From positions 57,316,507-57,380,506 of the forward strand of contig CP092863.1 of NCBI GenBank assembly GCA_030710605.1: a stretch of 64,000 bases of DNA. Direction: 5' to 3'. The stretch comes from Cordylochernes scorpioides (lineage: Eukaryota > Arthropoda > Arachnida > Pseudoscorpiones > Chernetidae). The notes beneath the pieces are model-generated. The model did no database searches. It saw only the letters and a list, made by a program, of their open reading frames with translations, and was not told the DNA's origin. Shown piece after piece: positions 10,021 to 20,981 of this stretch; position 1 is the stretch's first letter; each line of letters begins with the position of its first letter. Both the position numbers and the translations under genes were made by a program.

Positions 10021-11716
10021 GAACAATACAACTATATTGCAGATAAGATAAGAGGACCTTATTAAAAAATAAATAAACAAACTGCAATTCGACACTATCG
10101 ATAATTCGACACTATCGATAATTCGACACTTTCGATAATTCGACCATTTTAAAAATCAAATTTTCAAGGTTGATTGTTGTTTAAATACAACTTTACCGGT
10201 AAAAAGGTATTACAGAGGCGAAGGCAGCCACTTTAAAATTAAACACAGGCTCTTGTAGGAAGAACCCAAATATTCAGAATGAATGGAAGTCTGAAATCTG
10301 AAGGACCAAAAGATATGGGTCATCTTTACATGTATGCTATCCAATGTTTGCACACTTGAAAAAGCCACTTAAAGTTGTCCGTGCGTAAACACAGGCTCTT
10401 GTAGCCAAGGTTTGTCCTTGAGCCTTATTTATAGTCATAGCAAAAGCCAACCTTAGTGAAAACTAACGCCTCTCTAGAATGAAGCGAAGGTTGGTATCCG
10501 AAGGGGCCAAAGATATTTCAGACACTATACAGTGTGTTCAACTTTGGGCACTGTCAGTATATGTGCTTCGAACAATACAACTATATTGCAGATAAGATAA
10601 GAGGACCTTATTAAAAAATAAATAAACAAACTGCAATTCGACACTATCGATAATTCGACACTATCTATAATTCGACACTTTCGATAATTCGACACTTTCG
10701 ATAATTCGACACTTTCGATAATTCGACCATTTTAAAAATCAAATTTTCAAGGTTGATTGTTGTTTAAATACAACTTTACCAGTAAAAAGGTATTACAGAG
10801 GCGAAGGCAGCCACTTTAAAATTAAACACAGGCTCTTGTAGGAGAACCCAAATATTCAGAATGAATGGAAGTCTGAAATCTGAAGGACCAAAAGATATGG
10901 GTCATCTTTACATGTATGCTATCCAATGTTCGCACACTTGAAAAAGCCACTTAAAGTTGTCCGTGCGTAAACACAGGCTCTTGTAGCCAAGGTTTGTCCT
11001 TGAGCCTTATTTATAGTCATAGCAAAAGCCAACCTTAGTGAAAACTAACGCCTCTCTAGAATGAAGCGAAGGTTGGTATCCGAAGGGGCCAAAGATATTT
11101 CAGACACTATACAGTGTGTTCAACTTTGGGCACTGTCAGTATGTGCTTTGAACAATACAACTATATTGCAGATAAGATAAGAGGACCTTATTAAAAAATA
11201 AATAAACAAACTGCAATTCGACACTATCGATAATTCGACACTATCGATAATTCGACACTTTCGATAATTCGACACTTTCGATAATTCGACCATTTTAAAA
11301 ATCAAATTTTCAAGGTTGATTGTTGTTTAAATACAACTTTACCGGTAAAAAGGTATTACAGAGGCGAAGGCAGCCACTTTAAAATTAAACACAGGCTCTT
11401 GTAGGAAGAACCCAAATATTCAGAATGAATGGAAGTCTGAAATCTGAAGGACCAAAAGATATGGGTCATCTTTACATGTATGCTATCCAATGTTCGCACA
11501 CTTGAAAAAGCCACTTGAAGTTGCCCGTGCGTAAACACAGGCTCTTGTAGCCAAGGTTTGTCCTTGAGCCTTATTTATAGTCATAGCAAAAGCCAACCTT
11601 AGTGAAAACTAACGCCTCTCTAGAATGAAGCGAAGGTTGGTATCCGAAGGGGCCAAAGATATTTCAGACACTATACAGTGTGTTGAACTTTGGGCACTGT
11701 CAGTATATGTGCTTCA
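10021..11716 (-). pseudogene. Helitron PIF1-helicase tail, three tandem degenerate copies
   Basis: Three direct units start at 10021, 10570 and 11150. On the minus strand each encodes LAFAMTINKAQGQT (plus-strand 10408-10450, 10990-11032, 11562-11604) followed, after a frame change, by the block FTHGQLQVAF. These are the conserved C-terminal motifs of the SF1 PIF1-like helicase domain of Helitron transposases. Each unit also has a minisatellite of 17-bp repeats (aattcgacactatcgat and variants) whose copy number differs: near 10088-10144, 10636-10730 and 11216-11290. That explains the 549- versus 580-bp unit lengths. Frameshifts lie at the same places in all copies, so decay preceded triplication. 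No Rep domain or upstream helicase motifs are present. Confidence 0.8.
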
Positions 11717-12009
11717 AGGACATGAGAGCACATGCGCTGAAACACCATACGTGTTCCATCGCAAAGATCCTAAAGGCATTGGTGAAAGTCTAAATAAATA
11801 TTTTGGAAATAAAAAAATATATATATATACTAGAAATGTAGTTTTAATGAGGTCCTTTAAATATTTTCATTCCTTTTATATGTTGTCTTATCTGCGATAT
11901 AGTAGCATTTTTTGCAATTTTATTTGCTGATTTGTGTCATTTTTTCACTCTAAATATATTTATTTAAACTCTTCAACTAATGCCTATAGTTTCTTTCCTG
12001 AAATTGCTT

Positions 12010-12285
12010 AGCAAACATGAGTTGGTTGTATTGTTATGCTTCGGAGATATTTTAATCCTAAGCAGGGTCTTTAAGAATGGTACACGTATGGTTACACAGT
12101 GCATGTGCTCTCATGTTCTTGAAGTAGTGTAGATGTGTTGTTTGCACTTTTATTTTCTGATTTGTTAGTATTTTTCTTCTTTTTTCATTTTAAATAATTT
12201 TTTAGGCATAGGAACCAATGCCTATAGTTTCTCACCTGCGGGCCCTTCGAGTAAACCCGGGGCGTTGCCCGGGTCACTCGGCTAG
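12010..12285 (+). repeat. Helitron 3' subterminal region and terminus
   Basis: This carries the right inverted arm (paired with 9522-9740), an aatgcctatagtttctcacctg block also present at 405-425 and 930-955, then the 20-nt hairpin 12255-12274 and CTAG. The hairpin acts as the rolling-circle termination signal in this superfamily. Confidence 0.85.
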
Positions 12286-12345
12286 TTTTGTTTAATATTA
12301 AAGAAGTAATAAGTTATTGTAAATTTACATAAGAAAAATTTTTTC

Positions 12346-15300
12346 ATGATGGCTCATTACCATTTTAGAGAATTTGAAGAAAAAAATGAAAATTTTTGCT
12401 CATTTATCGAGCGTTTGGAGCAGTTTCTAATTCTAGAAGAAGCAAGTGAAGAAAAGAAAAAAGCCTATTTGTTGACGCTAATTGGCGGAAAGGCGTATGA
12501 AACATTGAAAAATTTATGTAGCCCAAAGTTGCCTAAAGAGTATAAATATGAAGAATTGATTGAGAAACTGGTTGAATATTTTTCCCCAAAGCGATCTATA
12601 ATCGTAGAGAGATTCATGTTTTTTGGAAGAATACAAAAGGAAACTGAAAGTGTTTCAGAATATCTGGTGGAAATCAAGCGGCTAGCCTCAACGTGTGGAT
12701 TTGGCGAATTTTTAAAGGAATCCTTAAGAGACAAATTGGTGTGCGGATTGAGAAATGCAAAAATCCAGAGGAGGATCTTGTCTGAAGGAGATGTGCCGTT
12801 GGCAAGAGTAGTTGAAATTGCGTTGTCGATGGAGGCAGCAGAAAAAAATACCAGAATATTCCATGTCAATGAGCCTGCAGATAGCGTGGGCAAAATACGC
12901 GCAGAAGTCGGGAATAGATATAATAGAGAGCAAAAGAGAAAGTGCATACATTGCGGGAGGTTGCATAAAGACTTATGCAGATTTAGAGAGGCGACCTGTT
13001 TCAGATGCGGGAAAAGAGGTCACTTGGCAACCATCTGCAGGAGCCGTGGGGAACATACAAGCGAAAGACAGGTGAGCCGGTTTCTGAACCAGAGAAAGAT
13101 TAATCGAATCGAGGATCAGGAGGAGGAAGAATCCGTTCAAAGAATGGTCTTCATGAGGACGCATGATTATAGAGTCAAGTATGCTACGAATGACCCTCCC
13201 TATGTGATTAAGATGAGAGTAGAGGACACTTTGATGACTTTTGAAATCGATACGGGTAGCTGTCTGACTTTAATATCGGAGAAGGATTTCAAGAGATACC
13301 TCCCAGACGTGCAGGTAAAAGAAGCGGGAATAATTGTTAAGACCTATGACGGAACTGTGGTACCGATTCTGGGTGAAATAGATGTCAAGGTCGATTTTCG
13401 GGGAACGATCGCTAAGCTTAGAGCTGTCGTGATGAGAGGAGAAAGGAAGGCCTTGTTGGGGAGAGAATGGATCAATGTTTTGAAAATTGGAAATTATTTT
13501 GTGAATCAGAGAGAGATGCCTTTGGAGGACACGTTGGCGGAATTATTGAGTGAACACCAGGTTGTGTTTGGGGAGACAACAGATCCGATAAAGGGATTCA
13601 CGTTTGCAGTGAATATTCAGGATGTAAACCCCATATTTCATAAGGCCCGACCAGTTCCCTTTGCAATTAGAACGGCGGTAAACGAGGTTATAGAAAGAAT
13701 GGTGGAGAAGGACTACTTGTATCAAGTACCCAGCAGCAAGTGGGCAACTCCAGTGGTGGTTGTGCCCAAGAAGAATAAAGAGTTTAGGATTTGCTGTGAT
13801 TTCAAAGTGACTTTAAATAGGTTTTTGGATACTGCGGCCTATCCGCTGCCTACTCAGCAGGACCTGTTTTCCGTATTGGCTAGAGGGAAGTATTTTTCTA
13901 AACTAGATCTGAGCAATGCATACCTTCAATTAGAGGTAAACCCTAGCACCCAGCCACTCCTGACTATTAATACGCATAAGGGGCTTTTTAGGTTTAAAAT
14001 AATGCCTTTTGGATTGGCAAATGCCCCTAGTTTTTTTCAGTCAGTTATGGATAGAATATTGGCGGGAATTAATGGGGTTATTTGTTACATTGACGATGTA
14101 CTCGTATCCACGGCGTCAGTGGAGGAACATATGGCAGTATTAAAAACTATTTTTGTTCGGTTGCAGAAGCACAACATAAAATTAAAAAGGGAAAAATGTG
14201 AATTTCTGCGAAGAGAAATACAGTATTTGGGACATCTCATCAAAGAAGATGGTATTCGGCCTTTAGAGGACAAGATACAAGGGCTACAGAAAGCCAAAAG
14301 CCCGACAAATGTCTCGGAATTGAGATCTTTTCTGGGATTAGTGAACTATTATGGAAAGTTTATTCCGAATTTGCTAGAGCTGCTGGAGCCACTTCACAAG
14401 CTGCTGAAAAAGAATAGTTATTGGAAGTGGACAGGGGAGTGTGAGGAGGCGATCTCGGAGTGTAAAAGGAGAATTACCTCCGAGAGAAAGTGTTGGTGCC
14501 ATATGATGCCACGTTACCTTTATCTTTGGCCACGGACGCATCTCAAATTGGAGTGGGGGCGGTGCTGTCCCATGTTATCGAGGGCCAAGAGAAACCAATC
14601 ATGTTTGCCTCACGAACACTTTCCGGGGCCGAACGTAATTATTCACAAATAGAAAGAGAAGCTCTAGCAATAATATATGGTGTGACTAAGTTCCACCAGT
14701 TTATCTATGGAAGACAATTTACCCTGATTACAGATCATAAACCCCTGGTGTCTATTTTGGGGCCGAGAGCAGGGATTCCCACTTTGTCTACTTCAAGATT
14801 GCAGAGATGGGGACTGACTTTGGCGGCTTATACATATGAAATTAAATTCCGAAGAACTCAAGATCATGGAAACGCAGACCTTCTCTCACGGTTGCCAGTA
14901 GAGAGTGACGAAACACCGGTTTTGAATCAAACGTTCATATTATCATACGTGGAAGATTTGCCGGTTACAGCAGCAGAAATAGGTGTGGAAACTAAAAAAG
15001 ATGAAGTATTGTCAGTGGTGAAGCGCTATACGCAGCAAGGCTGGCCTGAAAGAGTTGGGGAATACCTCAGACCCTACTTTCAGAGAAAGTTGGAGTTAAC
15101 TATGGACGGGGAATGCTTATTGTGTGTGGGGAATGCGAGTGATCATCCCGTCTTCTCTTAGGAAAAATATGTTGAGTTGTCTACACGAGACCCATTCGGG
15201 GATGGGCAAAATGAAGGCGGTTGCTAGGTCGCATTTTTGGTGGCCGAATCTGGACAACCAGATTGAATGCATGGTAAATGGGTGTAAAAATTGCCAGCAA

Positions 15301-16272
15301 ACTCAGACAGGCCCAAGTAAAGTAAACTGGGGACCGTGGGTGTGAGCAACCAGGCCCTGGCAACGGATCCATATGGATTTTGCATTTAAAGATGGAGTGA
15401 ATTTGTTAATTGTGGTGGATAGCCACTCAAAATGGGTCGAGGCGATCCCGATGAGAGAGATAACCGCAAGAAAGACGATTGAGCAGTTAAGAAGATTGTT
15501 TTCAGCGTATGGGTTACCAGAGGAAGTGGTGTCGGATAATGGCCCACAGTTTACAGGGGTAGAGATGAAGAGTTTTTTCGAGAGAAATGGAGTCAGAAAA
15601 ACTCTGATTCCAGCATACCATCCACAGAGTAATGGTTTAGCGGAAAGAGCGGTTCAATTGATAAAGATGGCCTTGGAAAAAAATAAAAGGAAGTTTGAAG
15701 ATACCATTCAAGATACACTGTCAAGAATTCTCCTCACGTATCGATGCACGCCGCATGAGACAACTGGGAAGACCCCATCAGAGCTGTTTATGGGTCGGTC
15801 TCTGCGGACCAGACTGACATTGATACACCAGAGCCTGGACGATAAGGTGTGGTGTAAGAATTTTAGAGGTGTCGGATGGATTCCAGGAAGAATAGTGGGC
15901 AGAAAGGGGAGCAGAGTCTATACAGTTTTGATAAATGGACAGGTGAAGACCTACCACCGAGATCAGATAAGGAGAAGATGGACTAGTGGTGAAGAGGGAG
16001 ATGAGGCCAGAGAGAAAAGAGAGGAGGAAGATGACCCAATATGGATGGCTCCTGAGAGTATGAACAGCCGGAGGGACAGAGAATCGTTTTCGTCGGAAAC
16101 AGCTGGATTGCCGCAGGATCCAGTGTCCGGGGACCAAGGTGTGGAGATTGGAAGCAGCCCAAGGGAATCCGCGTGTTCCTCAGACAAAGAAGCCCGGACG
16201 GAGGAGAGACAACTGCCAAGAAGAAACCCTCCAAGGGATCGGAGACCTCCTGTGCGATATCAAGGCTTGTAG
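12346..16272 (+). pseudogene. Ty3/gypsy gag-pol polyprotein, three lesions
   Basis: The frame opens at ATG 12346 (a second ATG follows at once). Order: a capsid-like Gag; zinc knuckle CFRCGKRGHLATIC (about residues 217-230); aspartic protease with DTG at 13249 (about residue 302); reverse transcriptase with YIDD at 14086 (about residue 581); RNase H with TDAS and TDHKP; integrase HHCC finger (15180-15310); integrase core with D at 15376, D at 15535 and E at 15643 (DX35E). A short acidic/basic tail follows. Domain order PR-RT-RH-IN is that of Ty3/gypsy. Gag and Pol share one frame, with no env or chromodomain. Lesions: an apparent 2-nt gain near 14483 within a GA run, an apparent 4-nt gain near 15128 within a GT run, and an in-frame TGA at 15343 where a tryptophan codon is usual. 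All catalytic motifs survive, so the damage is recent. Confidence 0.93.
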
Positions 16273-16283
16273 GAGGAAGATGG
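16268..16283 (+). promoter_or_regulatory. Polypurine tract
   Basis: The purine-rich GTAGGAGGAAGATGG lies directly before the 3' LTR, immediately after the end of pol. It is the expected plus-strand primer for reverse transcription. Confidence 0.8.
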
Positions 16284-16492
16284 TGTGATGTATTGGCGAA
16301 TTAATTTAATATTTGTTTTTATTTATTTGTTGTCACAGAGTTGATGATGATAATTGTGTATATATGCATATATATAGTGTTTGTGTTTTTAGCAGTTGAT
16401 TATTTTTCTAATATGGAATTGTTTTAACTTTGTTTGTTTCTTGGCATTAAAAATATATTCTATTTTCAAGTCTTATCTGTGGAAACATTGCA
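16284..16492 (+). repeat. 3' LTR, 209 bp
   Basis: It is the same length as the 5' LTR and has one mismatch to it. It ends at CA 16491-16492 and is followed by the target duplication CTTAC. Confidence 0.95.
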
Positions 16493-16497
16493 CTTAC

Positions 16498-16890
16498 CTC
16501 TACTACTCCCGCCATTCGCTTTATCTCCTCGCATGTGTGTCGTCAAGTGCATTGCTTTAAGTCGTCCATATACTCTCAAAGTATTTGTCTGCATTGGATA
16601 TTTTCTTCCAGAATCGTCAGCAGTTTCTCACCCGCTGATCCACGCATCACATGTCCAGAAAACGTCATTTTTAGTTGTTTAATGAACATCACAAGCTGGC
16701 GCGCTGTTACCATTCGATCAAGGACCTGATTGTTTGTCATCTCATTTGTTCACGAAATCTTAAGTGTTCTTCTATATCGGTATTTATTGAATACTTCTAT
16801 CCGTTTGATTGAAGATCCTATCAATGTTTCGGTCTCACATCCATATGTTATTATAAGATATTATTCGTTGGAGGATTAAACTCTTGAGAG
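16498..16890 (-). pseudogene. Non-LTR retrotransposon, reverse-transcriptase C-terminal region
   Basis: Read leftward from about 16860 the sequence encodes YGCET.TLIGSSIKRIEVF, then KYRYRRTLKIS, NNQVLDRMVTARQL and KMTFSGHVMRG. This is the pattern that ends the ORF of many LINE-type reverse transcriptases (YGCETWTL...RR...W.....N..VL.R......GH..R). Stops and frameshifts are present, so it is dead. The reverse-transcriptase catalytic part (FADD motif) is not in the window. It was split by the LTR retrotransposon; the continuation is at 6126-6234. Confidence 0.75.
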
Positions 16891-16894
16891 GCGT

Positions 16895-17735
16895 GGTTGG
16901 TTTGGCCTTCCGTCTTTGAAATGGGCAGTTTTAAAAGAAGAATTTCCCTCTACATTATATCATAATTTGAGGTTTATAGCGAGCCAATTAATCCCAGGAT
17001 ATTATAAAATATGTACCTGTATCTATTTGTGAAAAATATTTATATATCGAGGTTTTGTTTATTTTTCATTTTCAGGTATGTTAAACGCATTAAATATATT
17101 GAAATGTCTTAGAGATCCAGAGTGAAACCTCTTCAGTTATTCATATATTATGAAGCTTTTAAAATATATAGTTAAATAAAAAACAAAATGTCACAAATGG
17201 TCACAAATATAGTTTTAATAAAAGTGTGAATAAACGGAAATTTCTCAATATGCATAAAATTTAAATTTAGCCACTTTCCACATGTTCTGTAGTATACAAC
17301 AGGCTTATTTAGTAAATTATAATATGAGTTCATTATAGTATAGAGTAAAAGCAACTACGGCCAAAATATTTGATAATTATTCTTTTACACGGAACAAATA
17401 GAGAAGCAGTACTGTAATAATAGAGATAAAGTAAAAAGTCATTATTTAATGTAAAGTAGTAGATGAGGTAGTAAACAGAAAAATAAAACAGTCCAAACAC
17501 AGGAAGTAACAGCTCTGATCTCGCGGCCCACTGTGGCTCCACTGTTGTCTTTTCCACGATGTTAGCTGTCTGGCTTTGTACAGCTCTTACTGACTGTCTA
17601 AATTTGTGTGTTTCCCGAATTTATTTAAATATAAATGTGGACAAAAATTGTGGACGTCTTTGATGTTGCTAGACGTCTGTGTTTTGAAGGTGACGTAGAC
17701 AATTTGTTCATACTTGATTATCTCGTGTGTTATAA
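16895..17735. other. AT-rich spacer, nothing recognised
   Basis: A moderately GC-rich patch (17515-17580) opens a minus-strand frame of 74 codons ending in a run of Y/L/F codons, with no recognised domain. It might be an old LTR piece, but no terminal motif supports that. Confidence 0.4.
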
Positions 17736-17737
17736 AT

Positions 17738-17840
17738 AGAGGTCACTGATGGACAAATATCTTTCAGAATTATTGTCTGAATCACGACATACATGCTAAA
17801 AGGTACAACTTCTTTAAGTTTTGTCCATGATTGAAAATAT
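17738..17840. mobile_element. Tc1-type MITE, short or truncated
   Basis: Imperfect terminal inverted repeats read tcactgatggacaaa at the left and ttttgtccatgattga at the right. The right part, acatgctaaaaggtacaac through gtccatga, is the reverse complement of 52716-52760, so the two copies belong to one family. There is no coding capacity. Confidence 0.6.
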
Positions 17841-20190
17841 ATTCATAATACACATTTTGAAAATGTATTTCTGTGAATCTCTATTGTATGTGTGTTGCCC
17901 GCCTTCGCGGAGCCAGTGGTCTGATGAAGCGCGACCGCGCGAACGCTTGCCTCCCGGTATCTAAATGAAAAAAACTCTACAAATATTTTTTAATTTATTT
18001 AAATCAATTATAATATTATATGCATCAATATTCCAAGTACAAAAACAATCATCGTCTATAACTAACACTAAAACATTTGGCATATTGTACGAGGAGAAAT
18101 AAATATTGTGGTAATTATAGGGTACGACCTGATGAATACAATTATTGAGTGAAGGAAGCAAATGAAAATTCATCTCCAGATCGAGAGTAACTACACTCCC
18201 ATTAGAATTCCCATTACACAGATGCGCGATATCTGTTCAAATATTTTATTAGAAAAAGCGATATATTAAAATAATAAATATTCACGACACGAAACTTGAA
18301 CAATTCTTGTTTGTTTTATTACAAAAATAAATAATACAAAAATTAATATTATTTTATTTCACTTTTTACAATAATATAACATAAGAACGTTTTCAATTAT
18401 TGAAAAATAAAAGCAACAAAAGGAGGCTATAGTAATTTCTTATTTGCCACAATGAAACAAATAAATATTTGATGGAAATATTTGAGCTGTTTCCACATTC
18501 CAAATAAAGCGATTCCCTTTCATTAAACTCTATATAAAAATTTATATCAACAAATATTTATCCTTGATGAAAATTTTTAGAATATTTTGAACAATATGTT
18601 TATTCAATAAATTATATAGACTCTTTATAAAACATATATCCCCCTTATTTATAAATAATATATTTCAGTCTACCTATTTAATCATAATGTTATCCTTCAA
18701 TTTTAAAATATAGGTAGTAATATATACAATATTAATACAACATATTTTACATATTATATAGAAATATCCTAGTAATATATATAAAATACTAGAACATTAG
18801 AGTTAGTTGCACAACTAACTGAGAAATTTGAGAATGCCTGTAATATTACAATGACAAACGCGTTCCAAATAAGCCTCCATTATTCCATATATTTAAGAAA
18901 TAATAATAATTTTCAAAGGCTACCAAGATGATACCCGAGCTTATAGGATATTTATTCACATTCACACATATGTTCAAGCGAATGTGAAAAAAAAAAAGAA
19001 GAAAAAAAGCGGAATTGTCGCCAAATGACGCTTATAGGAAGTCAAAGGGAATAAAAGACCTATATCAAATAATGATAATGATGTATGTAATATATTGAAT
19101 ATTAACTATTATATCTTCTTCAATAACAAATATTTCCTATATTTTATACTTTTGTTATTAATTAAAATGCGCAACTATAATAGCAAATATACCTAATAAA
19201 ATGTATAATTTTATGAAATATGTTGAAGACTGTTCACCCACAAATATTTGTACTTGGGTCTACACAGACAGGTATTAAGGTCAATCAAAATAAGCTGAAC
19301 GCCAGTAAATATATCGAAGAAAATATTGGGAAAGATGGAATTCTATTTAGCTGTTTTTTGATGAAAAACGCTCGGGGAGAGAGATGGGAAATGTGAACAT
19401 CTAGAAAAAATGAAAGTGGAACTGGATAAAAATGGTAAAATGGGGGCTGAGATCAATCTTCAGATAAATCTCTTTGATTTGAGGTATAAACATAAAAACG
19501 GAATCCGTTTTGTTTCAGAAGATATTTCATCCTCTAGTGTGTACGTTTCTATTTTTATCAAACCCAAAAACCTATCAGCAATTTATAATCCTATTATTAT
19601 GTATTCATACAAAATATAAATATTAGATATTTTAACGATATTGAACATACAAAATTTTACACAAACGCATATGTATATTGATTGATATTTTATTGGAAAA
19701 TATAGACCTGAATAATTATTTTAATGCATGAATCTTTACTTTTATAAGCATTGTAACAATGCATTTCTATCACGATATGTGTCTCTTTTCATACATGAAT
19801 ACCACCACTCTCGATCTTGCATTGATTTCTGGCCTAATAATCGACCGTACCACTATACGAGATTAAATATATTTTTGGAAAATTTGATTGATTTTACCAA
19901 TAAATGCTTCAGTAAGATGTTAGGAATTTGAAGCTACCCGGTACTGAAGAGGGCCGTACCTCCCACATGTTATGCAGGTTGGACTATTTCTTAATTTACC
20001 AAAGAAATGCGTTGTGTCGCATTCCTTTTTTTTATTGTAAACTGCGTTTTCTCTATAGAATGAATAAAGTGAATGAATTGCCTTGTTACATTTTGGTGAG
20101 AAACCTGCTTTATTTTGAATAACCATTTCTTTCGCAATATTGCATTATGAATCCCACACACAATATACGGTAGGTATTAAAATAAAAAAG
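17841..20190. other. AT-rich spacer with one GC-rich island
   Basis: Nothing gene-like is seen. A GC-rich island at 17895-17960 contains CTGATGA (17921) followed by a GCGCG/CGCGC hairpin and GAAC. This resembles a hammerhead core but lacks the A after GAA and a matching stem I. Frames of about 70 codons at 17961-18173, 19410-19619 and 19728-20126 show no motif. Confidence 0.4.
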
Positions 20191-20194
20191 ACAT

Positions 20195-20390
20195 CTTCTG
20201 ACCGGGCTCACATGAGCGTGTCAGAGCGCAATCTAGTTAAACAAAAATCAACAAAGGATTGATTTAACGTGTTCCCTGATATTTAACAACCCATTTTCTT
20301 GATGAATCCAGAAACGCCAATCACGAACGCCTTTCGGGCTGTTGGCCCTCGTCAGCGTGTTGTTAGGCGTGTTTGTAGGATGGTTGAAAC
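20195..20390 (-). repeat. Hammerhead-bearing ~350-bp repeat, copy at 20.3 kb
   Basis: This is the reverse orientation of the family. From right to left it has the hammerhead (20322-20359), the ttgggttg/aacaaccc block, the gtttatttaacttgctcc-like block (here altered) and the terminal gagccc/ggtcag block near 20200. It merges at 20373 with a different repeat that is duplicated at 22424. Confidence 0.7.
20322..20359 (-). ncRNA. Hammerhead ribozyme, compensated variant
   Basis: On the minus strand the order is stem I CACG, core CTGACGA, stem II GGGC, loop CAACA, GCCC, then GAA, stem III AGGCGT, U at the cleavage position, and stem I CGTG. Relative to the 59.7-kb copy, both strands of stem II have changed (GCGC/GCGC to GGGC/GCCC) while pairing is kept. 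Stem III carries one mismatch, so activity may be reduced. The pairing is read by eye. Confidence 0.6.
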
Positions 20391-20715
20391 ACGCTCTGGT
20401 AAGATGCAAGACCCGGCACATGAGAGGATCAAGGTTGAAGAGTCTGCCAAGCCGCAACCTGGGGGGGGGGGGGGGTGCAACAATATTGATTTCATTCAAC
20501 TTATCGAGTATTTTTTCGACCGGGAAAAATTATTTCAAATTATCGAGAGATTCAAATTAACGAGTTTCAAATTATCGAGAGTCGAGAGTTTCTTTTACAC
20601 ATAAAATAAATAATGGGAGGGCTTGGCTTAACAGTGGTGAAACCACCCAGCGGTTTCGCTAATTTAATCTACTAGACAGCTCTTTTATAGCTCAAACACC
20701 GTATTGACGATTCTG
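20373..20715. repeat. 343-bp repeat, copy 1 (pair with 22424-22765)
   Basis: Nearly identical to 22424-22765 in the same orientation. It contains a tract of about 15 G (20461-20475), tcaaattatcgagag motifs like Tigger ends, and a block of the palindromic MITE family (gggagggcttggctta...gtttcgctaatttaatct). The frames crossing it differ between copies at the G tract, which argues against a coding role. Confidence 0.85.
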
Positions 20716-20981
20716 CTTATCTCTAGTATAAATAAACTCTGCCAAGATCGTAATATTCTAATTATTCAAATAATAGACAAACATAAATTTTGATTAAAAC
20801 GTAAATAAAAAGACGGAACCATTTTTGTCGCGAAATTCGCTGTATCGTTTTTTACAACAAGCAACAATAACAATATATTTTAAAGATAACTTCAAAATTC
20901 ATCAATAACTTAAACTTTAAGAAGTTTTGTTTTCTTTAATAAATGTAATAACCATTAGTTACAAGAAGTTTTTATATATAG

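Larger units (their letters stand above)
6500..12285 (+). mobile_element. Helitron composite nested in the retrotransposon leader
   Basis: Everything between the primer-binding region and 12285 is foreign to a gypsy element. The right end is a full Helitron terminus: hairpin at 12255-12274, CTAG at 12282-12285, and T next, as expected for insertion between A and T. The left end is not certain; a TC-starting candidate is TCTATATAGATAATACC near 6500, preceded by A. Inside lie a satellite array, a Helitron ORF start, a SINE, an inverted second Helitron 3' end (9522) and three tandem copies of a degenerate helicase tail. The element has no intact Rep/helicase, so it must have been moved by a helper or assembled by repeated nesting. 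Confidence 0.7.
6235..16492 (+). mobile_element. Ty3/gypsy LTR retrotransposon with a nested Helitron
   Basis: The element is complete in outline: 5' LTR (6235-6443), primer-binding site, gag-pol (12346-16272), polypurine tract and 3' LTR (16284-16492). It is flanked by the 5-bp duplication CTTAC (6230-6234 and 16493-16497). The 10.3-kb length is far above the expected 4.5-5 kb because a Helitron composite of about 5.8 kb lies between the primer-binding site and gag. The LTRs differ at one of 209 positions, so the insertion is young. The Helitron is younger still. The order of insertion is non-LTR element first, then this retrotransposon, then the Helitron. Confidence 0.93.

Noticed and set aside
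12465..12966. Minus-strand frames of 80 and 160 codons inside gag
   Set aside because: Shadows of the gag-pol frame.
17895..17960. CTGATGA with a GC hairpin, as a hammerhead
   Set aside because: GAAC instead of GAAA, an extra A before stem II and no pairing stem I. Kept only as a note.
20248..20604. Frames of 72-101 codons across the G15 run
   Set aside because: They span two different repeats, and the G-run length differs in the second copy, changing frame.
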